Shown here: positions 34,569 to 45,645 of the stretch, piece after piece | Position numbering within the stretch: position 1 is the first letter of the stretch | How the letters are laid out: each line of letters starts with the position of its first letter | Origin: Gonapodya prolifera JEL478 | Lineage: Eukaryota; Monoblepharomycota; Monoblepharidomycetes; Monoblepharidales; Gonapodyaceae | Assembly: GCA_001574975.1 (NCBI GenBank) | Contig: KQ965784.1 | Location: 231,606 to 295,605 of the forward strand | Direction: 5' to 3' | Length of the DNA stretch: 64,000 bases | Translations under genes and position numbers: made by a program | Notes under the pieces: model-generated | Seen by the model: the letters and a program-made list of their open reading frames with translations, nothing else | What the model was told of the DNA's origin: nothing | Databases searched by the model: none

Positions 34569-34815
34569 AGGGATAAGAGGGTCTTGTACGCAATAGCCTT
34601 GCTACTTAGGGTTTTGCTACACCACACTGTACTCCACGCGCAATTGAAATATACGAGCTTCAGAAAGCTTACTGAACAGAAACAGTGACCGTAAAATGTC
34701 GCTCGAACTCCAAAAAGCCAAAAGGGATCGCCCAAAAACCGTTTCAGCAAATGAAATAAACTAAATAGGTGCTTCCATGAACGTTTTGGATCGCAATCTT
34801 CCAGAAATAGTGATT

Positions 34816-36004
34816 TTAGGAGGCAAGAGTGCTCTTGTACCGCACACACCACATTTTGTGGGTCTTCCACTCCCCTTTCTGGCACGTGTCCTCGCAGTAC
34901 TTCGCCAGGCCGCAACCGCCACAGGATTTCAACCCATTTCCCTCCACTTCTCCGGCACCTTTCCCGCACGCCTCGCAGAACACCGATCTGATGTAGGTTT
35001 TGCATGTCGCTTCGTATTTTCTCCATTTGTTGGCTTCTCTCGTCACTGTTAGTGGGCAAGGTCGCTTCAAGGGCAATAAAAATTGCATTTTGAGAGACTG
35101 AGAGTCCTCGGGCATCTCCATGCCGTGCCAATTCGGGAGAAAGCGAAGATGGTATAACATCCCGAAACGTGTAGCCCCCAACACCAAAAACCGAATTGGA
35201 CAATGTCTGAAGTTCCACCATGACGCCGTCATCCAAGGGGAACGCCTGAAGCACTTCGCGCGATGTTAGATACTTCACGCAGCACGTTACAACTGACCAC
35301 ATTTCGTGTGGGACAATTTTATCCCATGTTGTCCCTCGTTCGCGAGCAAGCCACTCCGTGCCGAAGTAATCTAAGGCGCACTCCATCAGGTTTCGAAGTA
35401 GCAGTGGTCCTCCAAGCTTCCACAGAGCTGTATGCAGGTCCACTAAATCCGATAGTCTGACAAGGTACACGCCCGCATAGATGAAATCCAATTCGGTATC
35501 TGGGACGGGTAGAACTGGTGTTCGCTTTGTTTCAGAGGAGGCTCGGGCTAGTGCGGCTGCTTTGAGTGGGGTGATTACAACCCGAGACTATTTACTGCGT
35601 TGAACCGTTGCCAAAAAGTCAAATGACCTCCTCGGTCTCGGCCTCGTAAGTATGACCACCAGGTTTGGAACTACCATGATGGCCGCCGTGTTCGCAATGC
35701 GAGTGTGTGGCTTCTCATCATACTGTTTCGGGCCAAACTCTGTGGGTCTCGAAGCCCACATCACAATCGATAGAAGCGACCGTTCCGAGTTGGTTTTAGT
35801 CCCCAGAAGCGGATTGATAAGTTTATTTAATCCAAAAGGATCGCAGCCGTCCGATGATGGAACCGCGTGAAACAAAAACATCTCTAGTTCTTCCCCGGAT
35901 GGTCTAAGCGTCGACAACAAGGATTGGGGCGTCCTCTCGGCAGCGTGCCAGGACTCTTTTGTGATCGCAGGGGTATTGAAGTGCTTGATAATAGCCGATG
36001 CCAT
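34816..36004 (-). CDS. MYND zinc-finger protein, possible frameshift
   Basis: Exon 1 (36004 to about 35655) begins MASAIIKHFNTPAITKESW. The next exon starts near 35557 (ALARASSETKRTPVLPVPD) and reads through LVDLHTALWKLGGPLLLRNL. The C-terminus has a MYND finger: CEACGKGAGEVEGNG, then CGGCGLAKYCEDTCQKGEW, HKMWC, with the full Cys/His set, ending at 34816. Fungal proteins with an undefined helical N-terminal part and a C-terminal MYND finger are common and usually uncharacterised; MYND fingers bind proline-rich partners. The main frame and the MYND frame differ by one position somewhere between about 35120 and 35045. No good intron fits, so this is either a real frameshift or a sequence error. 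The gene is divergent from a small membrane protein. Confidence 0.65.
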
Positions 36005-36069
36005 TTGATTGAATGGGAGGAGGCTTTGGATGGCGCGTTCTACAAGGTCTATCGGTTTGGGATGGGTTG

Positions 36070-36185
36070 ATTTGAGGCAGAACCAGACGTATCAAGCCTA
36101 ATGGACCGTGTAGCACAAATCAATCCAATTTAGAAGCAGGAACAGACGTATCAAGTCGTTCGGGCCGTACGATCTCGCGAATCAA
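36070..36185. repeat. Two ~58-bp direct repeats in a divergent promoter region
   Basis: Two diverged copies, each with an aaccagacgtatcaag or gaacagacgtatcaag core (about 36085 and 36142), followed by a half starting ggaccgt/gggccgt and ending atcaatcc. They lie between the MYND gene and the plus-strand membrane protein, and may be duplicated control elements. Confidence 0.5.
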
Positions 36186-36308
36186 TCCGTTTCAGGTTTA
36201 CCGTTGGAGAGCAATTCTACCGGTCCGGCTCCACGGAGCGGGCAACAGGAGCCTCACGAAACAGTCGTGAATTCAAAAGCATCACAAAGCGAGCCCAGCG
36301 GATCAAGG

Positions 36309-36743
36309 ATGGCATTCCTGGGCCCAATTGGCCCCGTCGACGTTGTTCACCAACTCCCCGGTTTCGCTGCATCTCTTCAGAATGTCGTGGAGCGATCCGG
36401 CCACATCGCCGATCGCATCGCCAAATCAGTTGACTCCATTACCCAAACCTTCCGATTCGCCCTCGTGGTGTTTTCCGCGGCGGCCTGTCTGCTTGTTGCG
36501 GTGGTATCCCCCGGAGATATCGGAAAGGCCACTCTGTTTCTGCTTGCAGTTGGCGCAGGATATTGGTGGGTCAACGAGAGGGAGAGTTATTGGAAGGAAG
36601 CCCTGGAAAAGGAGAGAAAGACTCTGGAGGCGAAGTGGGGAGAGCTGGCGGGTATGAGGGGACAGTTTCGAAGGGCTGTCATGGAGGCGGCCATGCTCGG
36701 GGGACGAATAGGTGAGTGTTGCTACCGCGGAGGGTGGGTGTGA
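36309..36743 (+). CDS. Small membrane protein with coiled-coil tail
   Basis: The ATG at 36309 starts MAFLGPIGPVDVVHQLPGF; the frame is open further upstream but without an ATG. The middle is hydrophobic, with two likely membrane spans (FRFALVVFSAAACLLVAVV and KATLFLLAVGAGYWWV). A charged helix, KEALEKERKTLEAKWGEL, follows and could form a coiled coil. A GTGAGT after GGRIG (about 36711) may be a donor, so the true C-terminus could lie further on. No known family was recognised. Confidence is moderate that it is a gene and low on its exact limits. Confidence 0.45.
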   Translation: MAFLGPIGPVDVVHQLPGFAASLQNVVERSGHIADRIAKSVDSITQTFRFALVVFSAAACLLVAVVSPGDIGKATLFLLAVGAGYWWVNERESYWKEALEKERKTLEAKWGELAGMRGQFRRAVMEAAMLGGRIGECCYRGGWV

Positions 36744-36891
36744 CCTCGGGATGGATTGGATAAGCAAGTGTAGTGGGGGATGGGCTGCTTCTGTGGGTCT
36801 GTGGATGTCCCCGTAATTAGGTTCGGTAGGAACAGCAACGAGGTGATAAGGTGCGACGGTCAACAAGGAACCTTGAGGCAAGCGGAAGCGA

Positions 36892-38740
36892 ATGTTGTTT
36901 GAGGTCACGATGGCACCCCCGCCTCCACCCATTCTAATCATCGTTGCGTGTCCTCCAACAGAAGCGCCATCTTCACCAATTTTCTCCCTTCCACACCGAA
37001 CTTCCAAATCCGCCGAAAAGCGACTCAGCCTACAAGGCAAGCCTTACTTCGTGTTGATTTTGCCTCAACCAATCCAATGCCAGTGTTCCCTCGCAGGTTC
37101 CGCAACATTCACCACCCTGCACCCCCACCCCAGCCATGCTCTCCGGACAGCATCGCTTCTCCTTGCGGACTCTTGGCCTTCCGACAGAGGTGCTGCCTTC
37201 CTCCACCAAGCCGTTGACCTCGCTCAGGGGTTTGTGACGGAGTTCTCGTTTAGGATTTCCGATGGGCAGGGTGGGCCGGGCGTGGGAGGTGACGGGTTCG
37301 CTTTCGTGGTTCAGAGAGAGCGACCAGAGGCAATGGGGAGAGGTGGTGGTGGAATGGGTTATGAGGGGATCCGAAATGGGTGCGTTTGTTGAGTTTGGTG
37401 GGCTCATCCTGTTACCTTATCCTCTATTCCCCCACCTCCTCGCGTCATCCCCCATAACACCGTACTTTGCTGGCTCTTGTCACTGTTCCAGCATCGCCCT
37501 CGAATTCGATACATGGCTGGACCCCTCTCCCACGTCGGACCCGTCCGCCAATCACATTTCCCTCCACCACCCTTGCACATCGTCCCACTCTGCGTCCCTA
37601 GGGTGCACCTCCCGCATACCGCAGCTGTCGTCTGGGCGGCCGTTTCGGTGTCGTGTGTGCTACCTCCACTCGGACCGCACCGTTCGCGTGTACTTGCAGC
37701 CCCCTGCGGACTCGCCGGACATGAGTTTGCTGGGCGACGACGGAGACTCACAGGGACCTCCTGGCGGGGCGTGGTCGAGGGTACTTTCAGCGCGTGCGGA
37801 CTTGGTCAAACTGCTCGGCGGGCGACACGCCTTTGTGGGGTTCGCGGCGTCAACAAATGCGGCGCCCCAGAGGCACGAGGTGTTTTTGTGGACGGTGTGG
37901 TCGGGCACGGATGCTATGGCGGAGCAGGAAGGTGATGGAGATGGGGAGGGGGAGATGGTGGATGTGGTGGACGCGGTGGAGAGTGGGAAGGGCGGGCAAG
38001 GGAAGTTGTCAAAGGGACATGTGGACGATGTGCTGCGGATGGACTCGCGAGGGCGAACGACGAGACGTGGTGGTGGTGATGATGACGATATGTCGGCTTC
38101 CGTATATGTGGACGCGCCGGAGACGCCTGGAACACCCGGTGGGGGAGGGACAGGAACAGGCAATGGCGGGAGGCGGGGAGATGTGCGAAGTGGGAACGGA
38201 GGGTTGCGGACACCAGGAGAACGAGGCGTGGGAGGAGGGGTTGGAGTTGGAGCGGCTGGTGGGACCAGTCCAGGGCTTTCTCGGCGACCGCGCGGAAGAG
38301 ATAGAGAACGGGAGCTGGAGACTCCACAGGCAGGTCTCGCGGGTGCGATCACGCGTGAACACGGTCATGGAATTGGTCAAGGACAAGGACAAGGGCAATC
38401 CGGGTCGTCGCCCGTGCTTGCTGCAACCGGATCCGAAGAAAGTCAAATGATGCGACGTGGACCGCGTGGTGGTGGAGCCGGGGGCAGTCCACAGGATGCG
38501 AATGCCGAACTAGCACACACTTCAGGCTCACCGCACGACGCAAATGACAGCGCTCGTCAAGCCCATTCTAGGAGCACACCGTCCCCGCGTGTAGCGCCGG
38601 TGGGGTGGGAAGGAGAGGGTGGGAGGAGAGGTGAGGTTGCAGGGGGGGATGGGGAACAGAGTAGAAGTACGCCGCCGAGGGAGAGGCAGAGACCGGAGCT
38701 GACAGTTTTGGGAATCGGGAGTATCGGTGGTGTGAGCTGA
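36892..38740 (+). CDS. L-type (legume-like) lectin domain protein with long disordered tail
   Basis: Two exons, about 36892-37379 and 37490-38740, join across a GTGCGT..CAG intron in the middle of the lectin fold (GIRNG to IALEFDTWLDPS). Family marks: FVTEFSFRISD, GGDGFAFVVQRE, GMGYEGIRNG, LEFDTW, NHISLHH, and AFVGFAASTNAA near the end of the domain. This beta-sandwich binds sugars in plant lectins and in ER-Golgi cargo receptors. Here the domain is followed by ~270 residues of Gly/Asp/Arg/Ser-rich, disordered sequence ending at TGA (38738-38740). No convincing signal peptide or membrane anchor is seen from this start (MLFEVTMAPPPPPILIIV), so the protein may be cytosolic or the first exon may be missed. 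Sugar specificity is unknown. Confidence 0.7.
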
Positions 38741-39246
38741 CGAACTCGATATGACGTAAAGTTTTGAGTGGATTTTGAGTGTAACTTTTCAACATCAGCG
38801 ATATGTTATGGCTTCGATTCATCGTATCCCCTTGGGTCGTGTTCCTTGGCATATCAAGACATTTCTTGAGGTAATTTGGACAAGGATGTGACAAGATGAA
38901 CAGACTTGGCTGAGCCAATTCTACCTGGACAAAAGCTTCACGCTGACAAGTAATATATTTGAGTTGGAAACAGTCCAAAGATCGGCCATTGGAAAGCGTA
39001 CTGGAACAATCTGACGTCAAACGAAGGGAGTGAGCGCAAGTGTTCCCAAAACGTAATGGTGGGATGTGTAACTGAACGCTCAAAGCTCCAAGAGTAATTG
39101 TGATAGCTAAATACCAGCAGAGTGCTAGCAATGACCATTTAATGAACATATCTAAAGTGTGGTCATGTTTTCGAACAACGCCGTTGTTCTTTTTGTCCCT
39201 TTATTCTTTGCATTGATCTCTCAACATTCCCAAACTACCACACACT
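38741..39246. other. Intergenic between convergent genes
   Basis: About 500 bases holding the 3' ends of the lectin-like and cysteine-rich genes. No gene is seen. Confidence 0.4.
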
Positions 39247-40884
39247 CTAGCACCTACAGCTTAATGAGTTACCACCAAAATCGTACCCGTAGCAGCTCAA
39301 GTGATGATAATCCCTCGCCGCGTTGTAAGCGAGGGCGGTCGCTCCCTGCGACCGGCAACTGTACCACGTAGATCCATCGGATTGGAGATAGCCAGGGCAG
39401 TCTTGGTGCGCCGCGATGAGGTCCATGCACGAAAACCACGCCGCGGACCCAACTTCGGGATGGGCTGGGTCCCCGCACGGCCAAGGAACGCCCCCGCAGT
39501 ATTCACGCTGGTACACGTCGTACATAAAAGAAGCCCAGATGTTGGTGCATTGGTTTCCTGGAGGTGGGGGCGGAGGTGGTGGGGGAGGAGGAGGGGCGCC
39601 ATTGCATGTCGACGGGTCTCTGCAGGTGTACACCCCAACAGCTCCGTGCGGGAAGCAGCACACGGAGCTCGGGTTGGCGCATGGTGCACCGTCCTACTTG
39701 CAGGTCTGTCCATCTTGTGGGTTTGATTCGCCCCCCCCGCCGTCTCCACCTCCGCTGCAACCTAGGCATGAAAAGTCCCCGCGTTGAGATGAGTTCAATT
39801 ACAGAAGCAAGCTTGTATAGAATCACAAACCGTCTCCCTTAGGTCTGAAAAAGGGTTGCAGGGCCCGGGGAGTGTGAAATGTGGGCATCAGAGAAAACCA
39901 CGCAAATTTAAAACACACATGCACGTATACTTCCAGTCCCCATTCGCCACGCAGCACTGAGCGTTCCAGCTCGCGCACGGGGTCGAGTCCGGGTAGCATG
40001 TTTCCCAGTCGGGAACACCCGACGGTGGTGGTGGTGGTGGTAGGTTTGATGGCGATGGAGGGCTCGATCCGGAGCAGCCGTCACTGTAAGGCCTGAAATC
40101 ACTTTGCATAAGACGGGGTGGACTGCGCAAGGCCCAGAATCGCACGCATGTACAGACCTGCACGTGTACTTGCTGCCGTCTCCTCTCGCGATACAACACA
40201 CTGCGACCGAGTTCGCGCACCATGTCGAGCCGGGGTAGCACGTTTGCCAGTTCGCAATCCCGCTTGATGGTGGTGGCGGTGAAGGAGGTGGCGGCGGCGG
40301 GGGTGGGGGTGGTGGGGAAAGTGGTGACGGTTTACCGGTACAGTCTGGAAGAGTGTGCACGCAGATATGAGGATGAGTTCCAAGGAATTATGCAAAATAT
40401 CCTTGAATTACCTTGACCGTAAGGTCTGGCGAATCAATATGGTGCGTCAGTCTTGCAAGCACAAGAGGAAACGGGACAACACGGCCACCTGCAAGTACGC
40501 TTTCCAGACCCAGAATCGGCGCTTGCCACGCAACACGTCGCAAAGCTCGACGAGCAGAACGTCTTTCCGTCGATCTTCAAAAAAGAATTCCGGGAAACAA
40601 GGGCGACACAGTGTTGATCTAGTCATGACGCACACACACACCAAGCACACCACCCCAGACCAACCCACAATCTTTCCCGGGCCAGCACGTGAACTTCTTG
40701 GCCGCCGTATCAGCCCTTGCGACACAGCACACGGCATTGGAGGACGCGCAGAAGTCCGTGCCAGGGTTGCATGTTTGCCACCAGCGATGCCCCCGTTCGT
40801 TGCTGACACGGGGGACTGCAAGAGTGCGGCGACAAGGGCCGCTGCGAGTGCCGCGACTGCGATCGACGCGGACGGTGGCTGCAT
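39247..40884 (-). pseudogene. Secreted cysteine-rich repeat protein, probably damaged
   Basis: Starts at 40884 with a strong signal peptide (SIAVAALAAALVAALLQS). It then encodes four copies of a short cysteine module joined by proline-rich linkers: WWQTCNPGTDFCASSNAVCC, NWQTCYPGSTWCANSVAVCC, DWETCYPDSTPCASWNAQCC, and a last copy with GQTCK, DGAPCANPSSVCCFPHG. The modules sit in separate exons (about 40840-40690, 40340-40155, 40095-39925, 39770 onward). A C-terminal Cys-rich domain with YQREYCGGVPWPCGDPAHP and ending GYDFGGNSLSCRC runs to the TAG at 39247. Two faults appear: the signal peptide and first module are one base out of frame (near 40795), and the last module has an in-frame TAG between TCK and DGAPC (about 39693). 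It could be a recent pseudogene, or carry sequence errors. The family is not recognised; a cell-wall or carbohydrate-binding role is only a guess from the architecture. Confidence 0.6.
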
Positions 40885-41975
40885 CAGTGCAGCGACAGTG
40901 GGAGACGGGCGTGTGGCGGCGTGGCGATTTCATGCGGCGCCGCGTGTTGTATTTCATGTCCGCAAATTACAGGAGGCGACGGGTGCACGTGTGTCTCCAT
41001 TCTCCAAGTTACCTCTTACATGACGCAACTCAATCGCGATTTATCCGGGCAAGTTTTCTCCAAAAGGAGTTTGAGATTCTTGCATGGAAGATTAGGTAGC
41101 AGAGCCCTGTCTGTGCTGACAAGGCTGGCCGGCGAGCAGGAGAATTGTATTAGGTTTGGTCTTGGGACTTGTACATCCAAACGTTCCCCACATCGGCGGT
41201 GCTGAATTATCGCATATACGTGATTGGTGACATTGCATCTCTATGTCATCTAACTTCTCTTGCAGCTTCTGCTCGCATCTCTACCAAGTGTCCACTGGCC
41301 ACTGGGGCACCTTCGACTCCCGCCGCATCTCCCATCACTTCTCATTCCCGACGCTCTCATCCCATCACACGCTTCTACCTCCGTATCTTCTTCACGGCAC
41401 CCTCTCCCAGTTCTCGATTTAGATACGAGGAGGTAACTTCGTCGAAGGGTACCTTCGGTGGCGCGTGCGCCGTCCGTGGGGAATGCAGGAACCGACCGCA
41501 CCCTTTAGGGCGACACGAGGGTCCAGTCAGCTTACGACAACCCACTCCACCCCGAGGGATGGTCGGACGAGTTGCTGGTGTGGTCCTGCGTCCTGTCCAG
41601 GGGGAACAACACGGGCATCCGCGCCGAATTGTTAAGAGACTGGATTGGTGCTTGCACTCATCTTTGACCGCAGTTTTTCAACACTCGTTTCCTTGTTGGG
41701 ATTGGCAGAGCGGCATGCTGTATTGTTATTAACTGCACTTATAATTCTCGAGTGATAAAGATTGTAGCAGTTCTTGCATTTTGATGTGCGTACTTGACGC
41801 TTTGTTACACGTTTCAAGATTCTATCGGTGCGATCCATCTACCCCACTTTCATCCTCCCGACCTCCCCAGCAAAAAGAAAAAAGAGAAGAAACAAAGTCA
41901 AGATGTTACGTATCATCATTAGCGACCCTTGCGGCCCATTGCTTTCCCCCATCCCCCACAAACTGAGACGATCCT
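40885..41975. other. Mostly intergenic, possible exon at 41520-41660
   Basis: After a cttTAG acceptor at about 41508, the plus strand reads SAYDNPLHPEGWSDELLVW and RGNNTGIRAELLRDWIG, which looks protein-like. No complete gene with a start and known motifs can be built around it. The rest shows nothing. Confidence 0.3.
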
Positions 41976-44499
41976 TCACTTCCTGAAAACCAACCACAGG
42001 ATGAACCCAATCACCGCAAACGCCAGCAACACTGCCAGTATCACTCCGACACGACGCCACCCCGCCCTCCTCAGCGGTGGTGGCTCCACGATCCGATCGT
42101 CTATCTGCCACCGCTCTGCTACGGGGACCGTCTTTGGCCCAACCCCAGACCCCGCCCCGACTCCCGGAGCATTCTCCTCGTCCCCGACCTCCCTCCACCC
42201 TGCCGCGGCCGCGACGGATGCGCGGTAGTCGAACGCGTCCCATGCCGAAACGACGGGGTTGGGCGACAGAGCGCGCGACTTGCGAGCCTGCTGCGACGGT
42301 TGTTGATGAAGTTGGTACTGGAAAGGCTGTCGGTTAACCACAGGATGTGCGTAGCCAGTTACAAGCCCCTGCTCTGCCCTCTGCGACGACGACGTCCGCC
42401 GGTGCGAGGGTGCCCATTCCGATTCGGGGTCCATTGATGGCCTAGGTGGGGAAGGATCTGCTGCCGGAGCCAGCATGGTTGGTTGGATACCCTCGGCACC
42501 TTCCACCATCTGCACGAGCTCCTCGTAGGCTTTGTATAGGTTTTTCAAGCTGCGTACTTGGCCAGGCGGAGTTGGTGTGTATGCTGTCGATCGCCTGAAG
42601 TCCCCCCGCGTATCCGCAGTCTCAGCAGGAGACGTGTATGCCGTCGATCGCCTGAAGTCCCCCCGTGTATCGGAAGTCTCGGCAGGAGGCGTGGATGCCC
42701 TCGATCGCCTAAAGTCCCCCCGCATATCCGAGGTCTCTGCAGCGGGTGGAGGAGTAATCGACGTCTCACTCGACGCATGTTCTACCTGAGCGCTCTGCGC
42801 CGGAGCGTCAATGGTCGCAACGGGAGTTGCAAAGCCAGCGGCAGCTCTGGCCCACCGAGCTTCGGCGGTGGCACCTGCAACCGGCACGTTCACACCGACA
42901 CCACCCGCGGCTCCCCTAGGATCCGCGGCCCATTCCCACATGCTCCTCTGAGGCGTGGTGGTGGCGGCGGCGGGCGCAGACCCGGCCACAGGTGCCATCA
43001 TGCTCGTCCTGTGATCCCTCGTTGCGGCAGCAGACGGTGGCCTCGGGGTTCCACCAACAGCGGAGACAGGTCTCGCTTCCCGTGGGCCACCAACCGTAGA
43101 GACTGGCCGAGGAGGTTCTCGTGATCCCGCGAGGGCAGAAGGTGGTCGGATGTCCCTGCTGCCAAAGATGTTTTGTGGGCTACGGAGCGATGGGGACCGA
43201 GCCATCCTCGGAGGAGGGGCGGGCGGAGGGGGTGACGGGTTAGAGCGCGCGAGAGGTGGTGGGGTAGTGGGCTCCCCGGACCCTGCTACGGCCGTTGTGA
43301 ATGGTGGAGGTGAAAAGGTGGCGAAGGATGGCATTGGGGGCAGTGTGGGTAGCGGAAGCATCGGAACGCTAGGGTTGGACGATCCTGAGGGGGAGACCGA
43401 CTGTGCGCGAGAGTGGGACCTTGGTGGTAGCGGTGGAGACGGGGGGATTTTGAAAGGCTCGGTACTCGGAGTCGGGGAGGGCGAGGACCCGACAGCGAGA
43501 GAGGGAGCAGGGATCGGACCCGGTATGGGAAGCGGCATGGAGCCAGGGGCGGGAGAAGATGCGGGAACTGTGGCGGGGAACCCGGTTGGTGGAGCCTGGG
43601 TTCCCAAGGAGAACGGGGTGGTCTCTGAGTCAAGCCCCTCCTCTGCCCTTTGAGAAATCATCAGCCTTCCCGCAGATGGCGTCCTCGCGTGGCCCCTTGA
43701 TACTCCTGCCCTCGACGGAGTCCTTGCCCTTCCTTGTTCGTCTTGGCCCTCAGCACCACCAGATCCGCTTCCAACCAATCCCACCCCCACCGACACCCTC
43801 GCAAACCTCTCCCCTGCCTTTCGGGCGTGCCCAATCCATTCGCCGGCCTGCACTTCGATTTCGAGCCGTTCATCGTCCGAAACGGTCTCGTCGAGGGCGA
43901 CGCGATCGCAGAGGGAGCGGAGGAGGGCGCGGGCGGTGGAGAGGTGGGTGAGGGCGGTGAGGGAGGTAGTGGAGAGAGAGTTGCGAGCGCCTGGAAGGGC
44001 CAGGATGTGATGGTGGGCGGGGTGGTTATGTTGGTGAGTTTGCAATATCACGATTTGACTAAAGATCCCAGGGCGATACCGTCATATAGACCCATCGAGC
44101 ACTCTCTATGGACCTTTCCCCTGTTCTATCCCCCTCCCCTCGCCCCTTTCTCCTCACACAAAACAAACTCACCTTCCATTTGCTCCTCCGTGAAAGCAAC
44201 CATCTCCGTCGCATCCAGCACCTCGAGCCTGCTGACCAAGGCATCGATATCGAGCAGCAGGCGGCGCACACGGGCAAAGTCGCGATAGTAGGCACCGGTG
44301 GGGCCAGTGAGAAGAGAGGCTGGGTAGGTCGGGAGCCGCTGGGGGTGCGACAGTTCGAACAGTTAGGAGTTGGGTTTCGCGAGGCATTCGCAAAAATGTC
44401 CCTTGTCCCTAAAAAGGTCACATTCGGTGTTCAAGCTCCACCTTTCTTTGATGTTTGCACGAGAATTGCTCTCATCTCAAACGCAATTCCAGCATCCAT
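41976..44499 (-). CDS. Tail-anchored membrane protein with disordered Pro/Ser/Ala-rich middle
   Basis: The likely start is the ATG at 44497-44499 (MDAGIAFEMRAILVQTSKK). A short intron with a ctaac branch-like site leads to an exon reading ASLLTGPTGAYYRDFARV and RLLLDIDALVSRLEVLDATE. Another intron (about 44153-44010) precedes the last exon, which stays open to 41976. The start of that exon is helical (RSLCDRVALDETVSDDERL); then come ~500 residues of Pro/Ser/Thr/Ala/Gly-rich sequence with three 19-residue repeats of the form AETSDTRGDFRRSTAYT. The final residues VGVILAVLLAFAVIGFILWL plus VFRK form one membrane span followed by a basic tip, the layout of a tail-anchored protein facing the cytosol. 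Family unknown; a role on an internal membrane or the mitochondrial surface is inferred from topology only. Confidence 0.62.
42575..42745 (-). repeat. Three in-frame 57-bp coding repeats
   Basis: Copies of a 57-bp unit, recognised by cctgaagtccccc at about 42594 and 42651 and cctaaagtccccc at 42708. They encode 19-residue repeats (ETSDTRGDFRRSTAYT-like) in the tail-anchored protein. The near identity suggests recent tandem duplication. Confidence 0.8.
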
Positions 44500-45645
44500 G
44501 CAACAATGACTTAACACACCTCAGATATGGAAGTACGGCGTTGACCCTGGAAGATAGGAAATGACACGAAGACGGAGTGAGCGATACATGTATCGAAAGT
44601 GCATTTGCAGATCGAGAGAGCAATGAATCGGTTTCCGCAAAGTCAAAAAACCTCCTAAAGCCACGCGCCACGGAAATGACACACACCTCTCTGCTCGACC
44701 TCCCATTGGGCGAGGTGTCTCCTCCTTTGCCGTCCATGTCGGCTTCCTCTCACGTCTGTCAGAGACTTTCCGCGTGCTTTTTCCCCTGATGCTCCCACCA
44801 CACACCGCACGTTCCTGAACCCTTGTGATCCGGCCGACGACCACCGACGACAGCGCGACACAACGTGGCGTGATTGATGGACTTTCGTCCCTTTCACAGC
44901 TCTAAATCGTCGATTTCGATTGCGGCCAAGGGTTCCCCAAACGGGGAAAATATACATGTGGCCGAAGCAACCGTTTTTTTTCTCCCACAAAGTTTTTCAT
45001 TGTCCGACAGAAACCCTTTCTGAGATTTGTAAGCTCTCGTTTTGAGAATATTTTAATATTTCCAGACTGTAGAATAAGAAGTGTCACCAGTCCATCAAGA
45101 TAACTTGGAACAAGGGAAATGATGCTGACGATTCCATGCAGTAACACGAACCAGAAAGTCCATGTCTCAAGGCACGTGACCCATTAATTTTTATCGAGGG
45201 GGTGGTATTCCGCTGTTCTACAACAGATCTCACGGACGCTGACTAACACTCGGGAGTTGCACCCAATCAACTGTTGATTCCCAGGACTGTGGTATCCTCT
45301 AGTTGCCAGCAGGCGCAGCTGACCTCGCGTTTAGCCACTGTTAGAAATATTAGTTTTCATGCGGTTTGAAGAGGAACTTGCAGTTCTCACATCAATTCGC
45401 CCGTAATACGATATCGTAACCTGGGCCTTTGTTTCCCCTCCGTAGTCACGAACAAAATACATCACAAGTACTCGGAATAGCACGGTCTTTTCCTTGGCAG
45501 TATACAATTACATAGTGTGCATCTTCCGTCTCGTCATTAACGATGAGGCAGCGCCCCCGCCTGCATCCCTTCACAGGTAGGACTCCCCTGCTTCCCCTCT
45601 CATCAACGATCTGTCTCCAGTATACACTCCATCCTGGACTTCTCG
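44500..45645. other. Intergenic, 1.1 kb
   Basis: Lies between two divergent genes, so it should hold both promoters. Open frames seen here are short and without motifs. AT content rises around 44980-45070. No gene is supported. Confidence 0.4.

Noticed and set aside
4344-39695. Reassignment of TAG to an amino acid
   Set aside because: Replaced residues differ between genes, affected genes carry frameshifts too, and long intact genes (POP, LEU1, kinase-Sel1) have no internal TAG. Kept only as a testable curiosity.
43150-43653. 167-codon plus-strand Gly-rich frame
   Set aside because: Antisense to the Pro-rich exon of the tail-anchored protein; Gly/Pro mirror composition explains it.
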